Shown piece after piece: positions 26,317 through 34,381 of a stretch of DNA of 64,000 nucleotides. Below the pieces are notes generated by a model. It saw only the letters and a program-made list of their open reading frames with translations, was not told where the DNA came from and did not search any database. The DNA is from Phenylobacterium sp. LH3H17 (lineage in GTDB: Bacteria; Pseudomonadota; Alphaproteobacteria; Caulobacterales; Caulobacteraceae), in the NCBI RefSeq assembly GCF_024298925.1, contig NZ_CP101283.1:3663001-3727000 (forward strand). The letters run 5' to 3'. Numbering within the stretch: position 1 is the stretch's first letter; each line of letters opens with the position of its first letter. The translations under genes were made by a program, and so were the position numbers.

Positions 26317-27999
26317 TCAGGAAATATCGGCCACCGGCGGCGTCGGGCCAAGCTCCAGGATCCCGAACTTCACCAGCCGCAGGAGGCTGCGCTCGATCAC
26401 GCCTTGGCGCGGCGCCGGGAAGCTCGCCGTCAGCTCGGCGACACGCAGGGGGCCCGCCTCGGCGACCTGGTCGAAGGTCTGCTTGATCTCGGCCGACGAC
26501 GGCATGGCCCAGCGCGCGTACGAGGCGAGCGGCGCGGTCAGCCGCGCCACCGCGCCCTCCCAGGTCATGCCCGGGGCCAGGGCGACAACCGACTCCGGTG
26601 TCATCGGCGCCGTCGGGTAGCTGGCAAACAGCGTGAAGGGGTCGAGCCGGCGCGGATTGGGATGGTTCACGAACCGGCGCGCCGGGTCGGTCAGGGCCGC
26701 GGTCCGCCGGGCGGCGAGCTCCCCCCACAGCGCCTGGTACTGCGGGATGATCGCCGACCAGTCGAAGGTGGAGCGGGCGCGCTCGCGGGCCGCCGCGCCC
26801 ATGCGCCGGCGCAGCTCCGGATCGGCGACCAGGGCCGCCACCGCCGTCCTGGCGGAGGGCAGGTCGACCGCCGTCATCTGGGCCGCGGCCGCCAGGTACT
26901 GGTCATAGCTGACCCAGCTCCGGGCGTAGCTGAAGGCGAGATCCTGACCCAGGCCCGGTCGCGGCGCGTGAGTGGCGATGCGGAAGCCGTCGACGCCGTG
27001 GCGCACGGTCTCGCGATAGCCGTCCCAGTCGCTGACCACGCAGGGCAGGCCCGCGGCCATCGCCTCGGCCGGAGTCAGGCCGAAGGTCTCCTGGATATTG
27101 TCGGAAAACGAGATGAAGAGGTCGGCCACCGACCAGATGGAGAAGCGGGTGTCGGCCGGCCGGCCGTCCACGGCGCGGTAGTGGATGCTGGGACAGAAGG
27201 CACGCGTCTGGTTATGGAATTGCTCGGTCTCCTCGTCGGAACCCGCCCAGCCGGCGACGACCCAATAGATCGGCTGGCCGGTGTCCCGGGCCGCGGCCTC
27301 GAGGGTCAGGGCCATGGTCGCCGGGTTCATCTTGGCGATCGGATTGAGCCGGCCCAGATAGAAGGCCACCACCGCGTCCTGCGGGATATCCAGGCGCTCT
27401 CGCCAGGCCTTGCGATGCTCCGGCGACGGCTTGAAGTCATCGGCGTTGACGCCCAGCGGGATGGTCGCCAGCTGCGGCTGGGGCCGGCGCGTGGCGCCGA
27501 GCCGCCGGGCCAGATGCTCGTGAACGGCCTCGAACTCGGTCTCCACGCTGGTCCGCACCGCGCTGGAAGTGCAGATCAGGGCGTCCCACGGCTCCAGGGG
27601 TCCGACGATCAGGTCGTGGAGGATGTCCATGACCCGATGGGTGGCGGTGGTGTGGGTGATGCCGCAAAGGCTGTAGCGGCGCGAATCAAAAGGCTGCCGG
27701 GCCCAGGCCTCGGGGCCGATATTGGGACTTGGGACATAGAGGCAGCCGGGGTCGCGCAGGGCGCCGAGCTGGCGGCGGTCGATCCAGTCCAGGGGGGTCC
27801 GCGGCGGCTCGATGCGACGGACCAGCGCATCCAGTTCGGCCACCGGCTTCGGTGTTCCGTTGAACAGGACCAGACGGTCGATCTCAGCGTTGCGGATAAA
27901 TCCGCGCAGGAAGCTCTCCCCGGCGGAGTGGCGGCCCATCAGGCGCTGCCCGGTGGTGTCGTAGCCGTCGGGATGGAAATAGAGCGCGGCGTTGGTCAT
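26317..27999 (-). CDS. GT4-type glycosyltransferase with C-terminal extension
   Basis: A 560-residue cytoplasmic glycosyltransferase of the GT-B fold. The donor-binding half shows VVAFYLGRLNPIAKMNP and the E-x7-E motif in ETFGLTPAEAMAAGLPCVV. The N-terminal acceptor half is not recognisable as a specific subtype. About 120 residues after the GT4 core (from LWGELAARR) are unknown. It reads from ATG 27999, downstream of the RTX gene's terminator, and is convergent with the M23 gene. By position it belongs to the glycan island; sugar specificity is unknown. Confidence 0.84.
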   Translation of the reverse strand: MTNAALYFHPDGYDTTGQRLMGRHSAGESFLRGFIRNAEIDRLVLFNGTPKPVAELDALVRRIEPPRTPLDWIDRRQLGALRDPGCLYVPSPNIGPEAWARQPFDSRRYSLCGITHTTATHRVMDILHDLIVGPLEPWDALICTSSAVRTSVETEFEAVHEHLARRLGATRRPQPQLATIPLGVNADDFKPSPEHRKAWRERLDIPQDAVVAFYLGRLNPIAKMNPATMALTLEAAARDTGQPIYWVVAGWAGSDEETEQFHNQTRAFCPSIHYRAVDGRPADTRFSIWSVADLFISFSDNIQETFGLTPAEAMAAGLPCVVSDWDGYRETVRHGVDGFRIATHAPRPGLGQDLAFSYARSWVSYDQYLAAAAQMTAVDLPSARTAVAALVADPELRRRMGAAARERARSTFDWSAIIPQYQALWGELAARRTAALTDPARRFVNHPNPRRLDPFTLFASYPTAPMTPESVVALAPGMTWEGAVARLTAPLASYARWAMPSSAEIKQTFDQVAEAGPLRVAELTASFPAPRQGVIERSLLRLVKFGILELGPTPPVADIS

Positions 28000-28046
28000 G
28001 CGGGATCAGGCGGTAGCGCGCTTTCGGCCAAAAACAAAGCCGCGCA

Positions 28047-28077
28047 AAACAAAAGGGCCGCCCCGAAGGGCGGCCCC
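28047..28077 (-). terminator. Intrinsic terminator after the RTX gene
   Basis: On the minus strand a 9-bp GC stem (GGGCCGCCC/GGGCGGCCC) with a TTCG loop is followed by TTTTGTTTTG. It lies 24-54 bases after the RTX stop and is a textbook rho-independent terminator, consistent with very strong expression of the gene. Confidence 0.88.
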
Positions 28078-28100
28078 AAAGTCTAGATCGTGACTTCTAT

Positions 28101-30083
28101 TTAGATGAAGTCAGCGGCGGTCAGCGTGAGGCTGCCCGTCAGCTTGATCGCGTTGCCGACCGAGTTCGTGCCGCCAGTGTCGGCGAACACGTAGGTGCCG
28201 ACATCGGCGCCCGCGGCGACATTGATCACCACGATGTCGCGCGAACCCGTGCTGATCAGCGCCGTGGCGTCGGTCAACGCTTGCGCGTAGCTCGCCGCCG
28301 AGGTGCCGCTCAGGAAGTTCCCGGCGGTCGGGGTCACGCCGACCGAGAGGTCGTCGACACCGACGGTGAAGTCGGCGATCTGGTCGAACGCACCAGCCGT
28401 CGTGGACGAGTCCCCGTTGGCGAAGGTGAACACGTCGGCGGCAGCGCCACCGGTCATGCTGTCTTGGCCCGCGCCGCCGGAGACGGTGTCGGTGCCGCCA
28501 GCGCCGTCGAGGGTGTCGTTGCCAGCCGAGCCGCTGAGAACGCTGTTGCCAGCGCCATCAGTGATCTTGTCGCTGCCATCGCCGCCCGAGAGGGTGCTGT
28601 TGCCAGCGCCGCCCGAGACGGTGTCGTCACCGGCGCCCGCGTCGACCGAGTTGTTGCCGTCAGCAGCGACGATCGTGTCGTTGCCGTCGCCACCGCCGAG
28701 GGTGTCGTTACCCGTGCCGCCGACCAGCGAGTCAGTGCCCGCGCCACCCGCGAAGTTCGACGTCGCCGCAGCGCCGCCATCGAGGGTGTCGTTGCCGTCG
28801 CCACCATTGACGGTGTCGTTGGCGAGAGCCGTGCCGGTGTAGGAGTCGTTGCCCAGGCCAGCGTCGGCGCTGTTGTTGCCAATGCCGCCATTGAGCACGT
28901 CGTTGCCGTCGCCGGCGCTCATCGTGTCGTTGCCGTCATTGCCACGCAGGTCGTCGTTGCCGAGACCGCCGTCGAGGTTGTCGTTGCCCAGCCCGCCATC
29001 GAGGATGTCGTTGCCGTCAGCGCCAACCAGGGTGTCGGCGTCGCCGCCACCGTTCAGGCTGTCGTTGCCAAGGTCGCCGCTGAGGTAGTCAGCGCCGGCC
29101 GCGGCCGACAGGGTGTCGTTGTCTTGACCGCCCAGCAGGGTGTCAACGCCAGCGCCGCCCGTGATGTCGTCGTTGCCGATATTGCCGTTCGACCAGTTGG
29201 TGCCGTCACCGGTGACGATGGTGTCGGCGCCCTGGCCGCCGTAGAGCGAGTCGTTGCCAGCGCCGGCGGTGATGCCGTCGTTGCCGAGGTTACCGTTCAC
29301 GGTGGCGTTGCCGGCCGTGATGGTCACCGTGTCGTCGCCGTCGCCGGCGAAGATGGTCGAGTTGCCGAGCGTGTTGGTGACGGTGTCGTTGCCAGCGCCG
29401 CCGGTGATCGAGTCGTTACCGTCCGCATTGATGATCGAGTCGGCACCATCACCACCGTCGGCGGTGTCGTTGCCCGTGCCGGTTTCGATGTCGTCGTCGG
29501 CGAGGTCACCGAAGATCAGGTCCGCGCCGGCCGCGCCGAGGATGGTGTCATCCCCTTGGCCGCCATAGAGGGTGTCGGTGTCCGAACCGCCGGTGATGGA
29601 GTCGGTGCCGAGGTTGCCCTGGGCGAAGTTCTTACCATCGCCGGTGCCGACCACGTCGTTGTCGGCCCCACCGTACATGGTGTCGTTGCCGGCGTCGGCC
29701 GCGATCGTGTCGTTGCCTTGGTTGCCCTGCAGCGAGTCGTTGCCGGCGCCGCCGGTGAGCGAGTCGGTGCCAGCGCCACCGTAGAGACCGTCGGCCGTGC
29801 TTGCGCCCGCCGCCGTGTCGTTCGCGCCCGGATCGCCAACGTAGAGCACCGAGGAGTCGACGAACACGGTGCCGGCTTCACCGTAGATGCCGGTGCCGAA
29901 GGTAACCGTGCGACCGTTGTAGGTCATGTTCACCGTGGCGGGCGAAGCGCCCGACGCCGGAACGTAAACCACCTGAACCTGGGCGCCAGTGGCCCCGGCG
30001 GTGCTGAAGACGAGGGTGTCGGCGCCGGCGTTGTAAGCCGCCGCCTGTGCCACCGTAATCGTCTCGAAGAAATAGTTAGCCAT
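28101..30083 (-). CDS. RTX / hemolysin-type calcium-binding repeat protein, probable type I secretion substrate (S-layer-like)
   Basis: A 660-residue acidic protein with no N-terminal signal peptide. Residues 1-99 form a non-repeat beta-rich N-domain (MANYFFETITVAQAAAYN). Residues 100-552 are about 50 near-perfect nonapeptides of the GGxGxDxUx type that form calcium-filled parallel beta-rolls. The last 108 residues hold the usual post-repeat segment (DQIADFTVGVDDLSV) and end IKLTGSLTLTAADFI, fitting a C-terminal type I secretion signal. No enzyme domain is present, so a structural surface role is likely. It follows the adaptor and ABC exporter genes on the same strand and has a good ribosome site (GGAGAG) and a strong terminator. 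The end recalls that of Caulobacter RsaA, from memory. Confidence 0.9.
   Translation of the reverse strand: MANYFFETITVAQAAAYNAGADTLVFSTAGATGAQVQVVYVPASGASPATVNMTYNGRTVTFGTGIYGEAGTVFVDSSVLYVGDPGANDTAAGASTADGLYGGAGTDSLTGGAGNDSLQGNQGNDTIAADAGNDTMYGGADNDVVGTGDGKNFAQGNLGTDSITGGSDTDTLYGGQGDDTILGAAGADLIFGDLADDDIETGTGNDTADGGDGADSIINADGNDSITGGAGNDTVTNTLGNSTIFAGDGDDTVTITAGNATVNGNLGNDGITAGAGNDSLYGGQGADTIVTGDGTNWSNGNIGNDDITGGAGVDTLLGGQDNDTLSAAAGADYLSGDLGNDSLNGGGDADTLVGADGNDILDGGLGNDNLDGGLGNDDLRGNDGNDTMSAGDGNDVLNGGIGNNSADAGLGNDSYTGTALANDTVNGGDGNDTLDGGAAATSNFAGGAGTDSLVGGTGNDTLGGGDGNDTIVAADGNNSVDAGAGDDTVSGGAGNSTLSGGDGSDKITDGAGNSVLSGSAGNDTLDGAGGTDTVSGGAGQDSMTGGAAADVFTFANGDSSTTAGAFDQIADFTVGVDDLSVGVTPTAGNFLSGTSAASYAQALTDATALISTGSRDIVVINVAAGADVGTYVFADTGGTNSVGNAIKLTGSLTLTAADFI
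28428..29786 (-). repeat. RTX nonapeptide repeat array in DNA (about 50 units of 27 bp)
   Basis: The unit encodes variants of GGxGNDTLx, giving a recurring gtgtcgttgcc phrase every 27 bp on the plus strand. Two units have ten residues. Units 6-11 and 22-27 match each other position by position (for example AAGAD followed by GDL in both), so a block of units has been duplicated 16 units (144 residues) apart. Confidence 0.92.
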
Positions 30084-30246
30084 GCTTCTCTCCAGTCTGT
30101 GTCACATGGACCCTGAAACGCCTGGCCACCATTTTCCCAAATGGAGCGGTCCCAGCGGTCCTTTCCGTTCGCCATAACATGGTCGTGGCGAAGGTTAAAC
30201 GAGCCCTAGGGAGACGTATCGGAACCGTTGAAAATGCGCAACAGGT

Positions 30247-30265
30247 AAAAAGGCGCGAAACCGCC
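30247..30265 (-). terminator. Possible weak terminator between adaptor and RTX genes
   Basis: On the minus strand GGCG-GTTTCG-CGCC is followed by TTTTT, 39-57 bases after the adaptor stop. The 4-bp stem is short, so it may only reduce read-through. The rest of the 220-bp gap (30084-30303) is relatively AT-rich and probably holds the RTX promoter, which I cannot place. Confidence 0.3.
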
Positions 30266-30303
30266 GTACGAACGGGGTTTTCCCGCGCCAGATTCACCCC
30301 GCG

Positions 30304-31674
30304 TTAATCTTCCCTCAGCGCGTCTCGAATTGTGTCGGTTAGCGGACTGACTATATACGAAAGAACCGTGCGTTTTCCGGTTACGATCATGGCTTCGGCG
30401 GGCATCCCGGGCCGGAGTTTCACGCCGCTGGGCAGCTTGGTCAGCTCCTGTGGCGGAATACGCACATCAGCGCGGAAATAGCTCTCGCCATTGCGCTCGT
30501 CGGTCAACTGGTCGGCCGAGACGTTGATCACCTCGGCGTCCACCGGCGGCACGCGCTGGGAATTGTAAGCGCTGAGCCGCACGCGCGCCTTCAAGCCCGG
30601 TTTCACGATGTCGGTGTCCTGGGGCTTGATTCGCACCGTCACCAACAGCGGCGCATTGGCCGGAACCACGCTCATCAGCCGCTCGCCCGGCGCCACCACG
30701 CCGCCCACCGTGAACTGGGTGAGATCGAGCACATAGCCGTCGGCCGGCGAGCGCACGGTAGCCGCGTTGAACATCTGCGTCGCCGCCGCCAGTTTCGGGC
30801 CGACGTCCGACAGGCCGGTCTGCATCTGCCGCAGGCCTTCGGCCGCCTGGCTGATCCGCTCCTCGCGCTGGGTGTTGATCTGCAGCCGGGTCTCGCCGAT
30901 CTGCTCGCGCAGCCGGGTGGTCTCGGCCAGCAGCGCGCCGCGCCGTCCCGCCTGCTCGGCCAGGGTCCGCTTATAGCGGAGGATCAGGGTCTTGGGCGCA
31001 TAGCCCTTCTCGTAGAGGGTCTGGTAGCCGGCCAGCTCTTCCTTGGTCAGGCGGTCGCTCTCGTTGAGCGCGTCGATCTGGGCCTTCACCCCGCCGATCT
31101 GCGTCTCGACCTGCTGAAGCCTTTGGCCCAGCACGTCGCCCTGGGTCTCGAAGAACTGCAGCCGGGTCGCGAACAGGAACTGCTGATCGCGGATCAGGCC
31201 CGCCACCCGCGGATCGCCCTGTCGCGCCAGCAACTCAGGCGGGAAGACGATGACGCGCTGGTTCGTCGCCTCGGCCTGCAGGCGGGCTGTCTGGGCGAGC
31301 ATGTTGTCGTACTGGTTCTGCAGGACGTCGACGCTGGCGCGGGTCTGCACGTCGTCGAAGCGCAGCAGCACCTGGTTCAGCTTCACGTGCTGGCCCTCGC
31401 GGGCCAGGATGGCCCGCACGGTGCCGCCCTGCAGGTGCCGCACCGTCTTGCGGTTGTCCTCGACCCGCACCGTGCCCGGCGCGACCACGGCGCTGTCCAG
31501 CGGCGAAACCGCCGCCCATAGGGTTACGCCGACCACGAACACCGCGACCACGATCGAGCCCATGATCATCGGCCGCTTGACGCGGCGCTGCAGCTCAGGA
31601 TCCAGGGGCGCGAGATCGCTGCCGCTGAAGGCCGGCGTCACATAGGGTTTGACGGGCCCGAGTTCGAACTTCAT
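30304..31674 (-). CDS. Type I secretion membrane-fusion (adaptor) protein, HlyD/PrtE/RsaE family
   Basis: A 456-residue periplasmic adaptor that links the ABC exporter to an outer-membrane TolC-type channel. One membrane helix near residues 37-56 (GSIVVAVFVVGVTLWAAVSPL), a lipoyl-type half (TVRVEDNRKTVRHLQGGTVRAILAREGQHV), a long coiled coil (about 110-290), and the second lipoyl half plus beta-barrel (TVRSPADGYVLDLTQFTVGGVV) follow in the usual order. Its ATG overlaps the exporter's stop (ATGA), so both are made together. No TolC-like gene is in the window. Confidence 0.94.
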   Translation of the reverse strand: MKFELGPVKPYVTPAFSGSDLAPLDPELQRRVKRPMIMGSIVVAVFVVGVTLWAAVSPLDSAVVAPGTVRVEDNRKTVRHLQGGTVRAILAREGQHVKLNQVLLRFDDVQTRASVDVLQNQYDNMLAQTARLQAEATNQRVIVFPPELLARQGDPRVAGLIRDQQFLFATRLQFFETQGDVLGQRLQQVETQIGGVKAQIDALNESDRLTKEELAGYQTLYEKGYAPKTLILRYKRTLAEQAGRRGALLAETTRLREQIGETRLQINTQREERISQAAEGLRQMQTGLSDVGPKLAAATQMFNAATVRSPADGYVLDLTQFTVGGVVAPGERLMSVVPANAPLLVTVRIKPQDTDIVKPGLKARVRLSAYNSQRVPPVDAEVINVSADQLTDERNGESYFRADVRIPPQELTKLPSGVKLRPGMPAEAMIVTGKRTVLSYIVSPLTDTIRDALRED

Positions 31675-33398
31675 CGGGTGGCCTCGATCTTCTGGACCGC
31701 GGCCGGCTGGACCACCCGGGCCATGACCTGCTCGCGCGGTCCGAACAGCTCCACCCGGCCGTCGCGCAGCAGCAGCATCTTGTCAGCGCTGCGGAACACG
31801 CTGGGCTTGTGGGAGACGATGACGATGGTCGCGCCGCCGGCCTTGAGCCCGTCGATGGCGTTGACCAGGGCCTCTTCGCCCTCGGCGTCGAGGGCGGCGT
31901 TGGGCTCGTCCAGCACCAGCAGGCGCGGATTGCCCATCACCGCGCGGGCCAGGCCCACCCGCTGGCGCTGGCCGGCGGATAGCACGTGCCCGGCCTCGCC
32001 CAGCTCGGTGTCATAGCCGTTGGGCAGCCGCAGGATGAGTTGGTGGACCCCGGCGACCTGGGCGGCCCAGATCACGGCGCTGTCCTCCACGTCGGTTCGG
32101 AAGCGGGCGATGTTGTCGCGGATGGTGCCGGCGAAGAGCTCGGTGTCCTGCGGCAGGTAGCCCACGTGCTTGCCGAACTCGACCCGATCCCAGGAATAGA
32201 CGTCGGCGCCGTCGAGGCGGACCGTGCCGCTGTTAGGCTGCCAGATGCCGACGATCAGGCGCGCGAGCGACGACTTGCCCGCGCCGGACGGGCCGATGAT
32301 CCCGAGCATCTCGCCGGGCTCGACCTTGAGATTGATCCCCTGCAGGACGAAGCGGTTGGCGCCGGGCGGGGCGAAGTTCACCGCCTCCACCGACAGCTGG
32401 CCCAGCGGTGTGGGCAGGGCCGTGGCGGGCGTGCTGGGCTTCCAGTCCTTGAACAGCACGTTCAGCCGCAGATAGGCGCGGTAGCCGTTGTTGAGGCCAT
32501 CCCAGGATCCGACCAGCCGGTCGATCGGCTGCAGCGCGCGGGCCGCCAGGATCATGTTGGCGAACAGCAGGCCCGAATGAATCTCGCCCTTCACCACCAG
32601 GTAGGCGCCGATTCCGATGATCAGGACCTGAATCCCCTGACGCGCGAACTTACTCACGTTGGACAGCACGCTGGCGCGCTCGCTGGCGGCGGCGCTGCGC
32701 TCCATGGTGACCGACCGGAAACCGGCCCAGCGCTGACCCAGCGGCTCGACCATGCCCATGGCCCTAACCACCTCGCCATTGCGCAGCGCCGCGTCGGTGA
32801 ATCCATAGCTGCGCAGGGCCGCGTCATTGGCCTCTTTGAGGGCCGGTCGCGTGGCGCGATCCTGGGCGATGGTGATGCCCACCAGGATGACCGCGCCCAT
32901 CAGGGTCACCACCCCGATCAAGGGGTCGATGACGAACAGGACGCCGATGAAGACCGGCAGCCAGGGCAGGTCGAAGAGGCTGGCGAAGGCCGAGCCGGTC
33001 AGCATCTGCCGGAAGGCGTCGAGGTCGCGCAGGGCCTGCGAGCGCAGGGACGGATTGCCGCGCACCACCCCGTCGAACAGGGCCGAAAACACCTTGCCGC
33101 TAACGCGTTGGTCCATGACCACGCCGAAATTGATCAGCACTTTGGCGCGATAGTCGTCGATCAGTCCCGAGACTATGAAGGCGGCCAGGACGGCGACGGT
33201 GATGACCACCAGGGTCGGCACGCTGTAGCTCGTCATCACCCGCCCGTAGATCTGGAAGGTGTAGAGCGGCAGGGCCAGGTAGAGCACGTTCGAGACCGCG
33301 CTGAATCCGGCCGCGAACCACAGGGGGGTGTATCCCTCCTTGATGGACCGCGTCAGCGGGTTGTCGGGCTGGTCAGCCAACGGGTTCAGGATATTCAT
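31671..33398 (-). CDS. Type I secretion ABC permease/ATPase (PrtD/RsaD family)
   Basis: A 575-residue half-transporter with a six-helix membrane domain (about 30-320) and a C-terminal ATPase: Walker A GPSGAGKSS, signature LSAGQRQRVGLARA, Walker B LLVLDEP and switch His in VSHKPS. It has no N-terminal C39 peptidase or C39-like domain, which fits export of RTX proteins by the PrtD/RsaD type. The ATG at 33398 gives a start like those of the family; the open frame runs 17 codons further to an ATG at 33449. It is the first gene of the exporter-adaptor-substrate set. Confidence 0.94.
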   Translation of the reverse strand: MNILNPLADQPDNPLTRSIKEGYTPLWFAAGFSAVSNVLYLALPLYTFQIYGRVMTSYSVPTLVVITVAVLAAFIVSGLIDDYRAKVLINFGVVMDQRVSGKVFSALFDGVVRGNPSLRSQALRDLDAFRQMLTGSAFASLFDLPWLPVFIGVLFVIDPLIGVVTLMGAVILVGITIAQDRATRPALKEANDAALRSYGFTDAALRNGEVVRAMGMVEPLGQRWAGFRSVTMERSAAASERASVLSNVSKFARQGIQVLIIGIGAYLVVKGEIHSGLLFANMILAARALQPIDRLVGSWDGLNNGYRAYLRLNVLFKDWKPSTPATALPTPLGQLSVEAVNFAPPGANRFVLQGINLKVEPGEMLGIIGPSGAGKSSLARLIVGIWQPNSGTVRLDGADVYSWDRVEFGKHVGYLPQDTELFAGTIRDNIARFRTDVEDSAVIWAAQVAGVHQLILRLPNGYDTELGEAGHVLSAGQRQRVGLARAVMGNPRLLVLDEPNAALDAEGEEALVNAIDGLKAGGATIVIVSHKPSVFRSADKMLLLRDGRVELFGPREQVMARVVQPAAVQKIEATR

Positions 33399-33613
33399 GC
33401 GCGCCGGACTGTTCCGTGGATGCTCGCGGTCGTTGGACGCCGCGACCATCGGCGATTCTTATGAACCAAGTCCAAGGCGTATTGTGCCGAAAACGCGCGA
33501 GACATGCTCGGGGCTCCGTCCGATGTCAATGGCGCAACCCGCCGCGCCACTCTCCTGAGGCGTGTGCTAGGAAGCCGCATCGGGCCGGCCTCGCGCGCCC
33601 GGGGAGGCGCCAT

Positions 33614-34381
33614 TTGTCCAGGATCGCGATCATCGGCAGCTGCATAACGCGAGACTTGTGGCCGATCCTGGGCGAGACGCCCCAGAACCTGCTCTATGTG
33701 TCGCGAACCAGCCTGGCGACCCTGTTCGCTCCGGTCCCCGCGGGGGTTACGACGGCGGACGAACCGCCCAGCGGATTGCGCCCCCAGCCACATGCCGCCC
33801 TGGTCGCCGATCTGAGGAAGACGGCGCTGGCGGCCCTGGTGGCGCATCGGCCCACCCACATCGTCTTCGACTTCATCGACGAGCGCTTCGACCTGCTGTC
33901 GGTCGGCGGCGGCCTGGTGTCCCACACCTGGGAGCTGGACGTCAGCGGCTACCTGGACCAGGCGCCGTTCAAGACCGCCCACAGCATCGGACGGGCCACC
34001 GCCGCCTGCGAGCGGCTCTGGATGCAGGGCGCGGCGGAGATGACCGCCTTCCTGCAGGCGACACCGCTGCACGAGTCGCAGGTCATCCTGCATGAGGCCC
34101 AATGGGCCGACCGCTATCTGGACGCAGACGGCCAGACCCAGGCCTTCGCCCCGACCGTCGACGTGCTGGAGGGACGGATGGTCGACCTGCGCGAACAGAA
34201 CGCCATGCTGGACCGCTATCAGGCGGCTTTCGCCGAACTCATGCCGCGAGCCGTGAGGATCCGCGCGCCCGGCGAGCTGCGCCTGGCCGACAGCGGCCAC
34301 CGCTGGGGTCTCAGTCCCTTCCACTACGTGGACGACTATTACCGCGACATCTGGCGGCGGCTGCACGAGGCCGGCGTCTAG
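33614..34381 (+). CDS. DUF6270-type protein (SGNH-like, GSCITRD motif)
   Basis: A 255-residue protein opening with SRIAIIGSCITRDLW, a motif like the GSC-S/T-RD signature of DUF6270 proteins, which occur in polysaccharide loci and resemble SGNH hydrolases. Later landmarks are FDFIDERFDLL and a C-terminal HYVDDYYRDIWRRL with candidate His and Asp residues. I start at TTG 33614 because GGGGAGG lies exactly 6 bases before it; the longer frame upstream is Arg-rich and unlikely. It is divergent from the exporter gene and convergent with the repeat protein (4-bp overlap). Function unknown; acyl removal or transfer on a glycan is one guess. Confidence 0.78.
   Translation: MSRIAIIGSCITRDLWPILGETPQNLLYVSRTSLATLFAPVPAGVTTADEPPSGLRPQPHAALVADLRKTALAALVAHRPTHIVFDFIDERFDLLSVGGGLVSHTWELDVSGYLDQAPFKTAHSIGRATAACERLWMQGAAEMTAFLQATPLHESQVILHEAQWADRYLDADGQTQAFAPTVDVLEGRMVDLREQNAMLDRYQAAFAELMPRAVRIRAPGELRLADSGHRWGLSPFHYVDDYYRDIWRRLHEAGV

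Noticed and set aside
28281..30116. 611-residue plus-strand open frame opposite the RTX gene, and the CRISPR-like regular 27-bp DNA repeats
   Set aside because: The frame is a repetitive antisense shadow of the RTX array. The repeat spacing is one RTX unit (9 codons) with no unique spacers, so it is not a CRISPR array.
33416..33613. Longer N-terminus for the DUF6270-like protein
   Set aside because: The added segment is Arg/Pro-rich with no similarity to expected starts, and a TTG with an ideal Shine-Dalgarno fits the GSC motif position.
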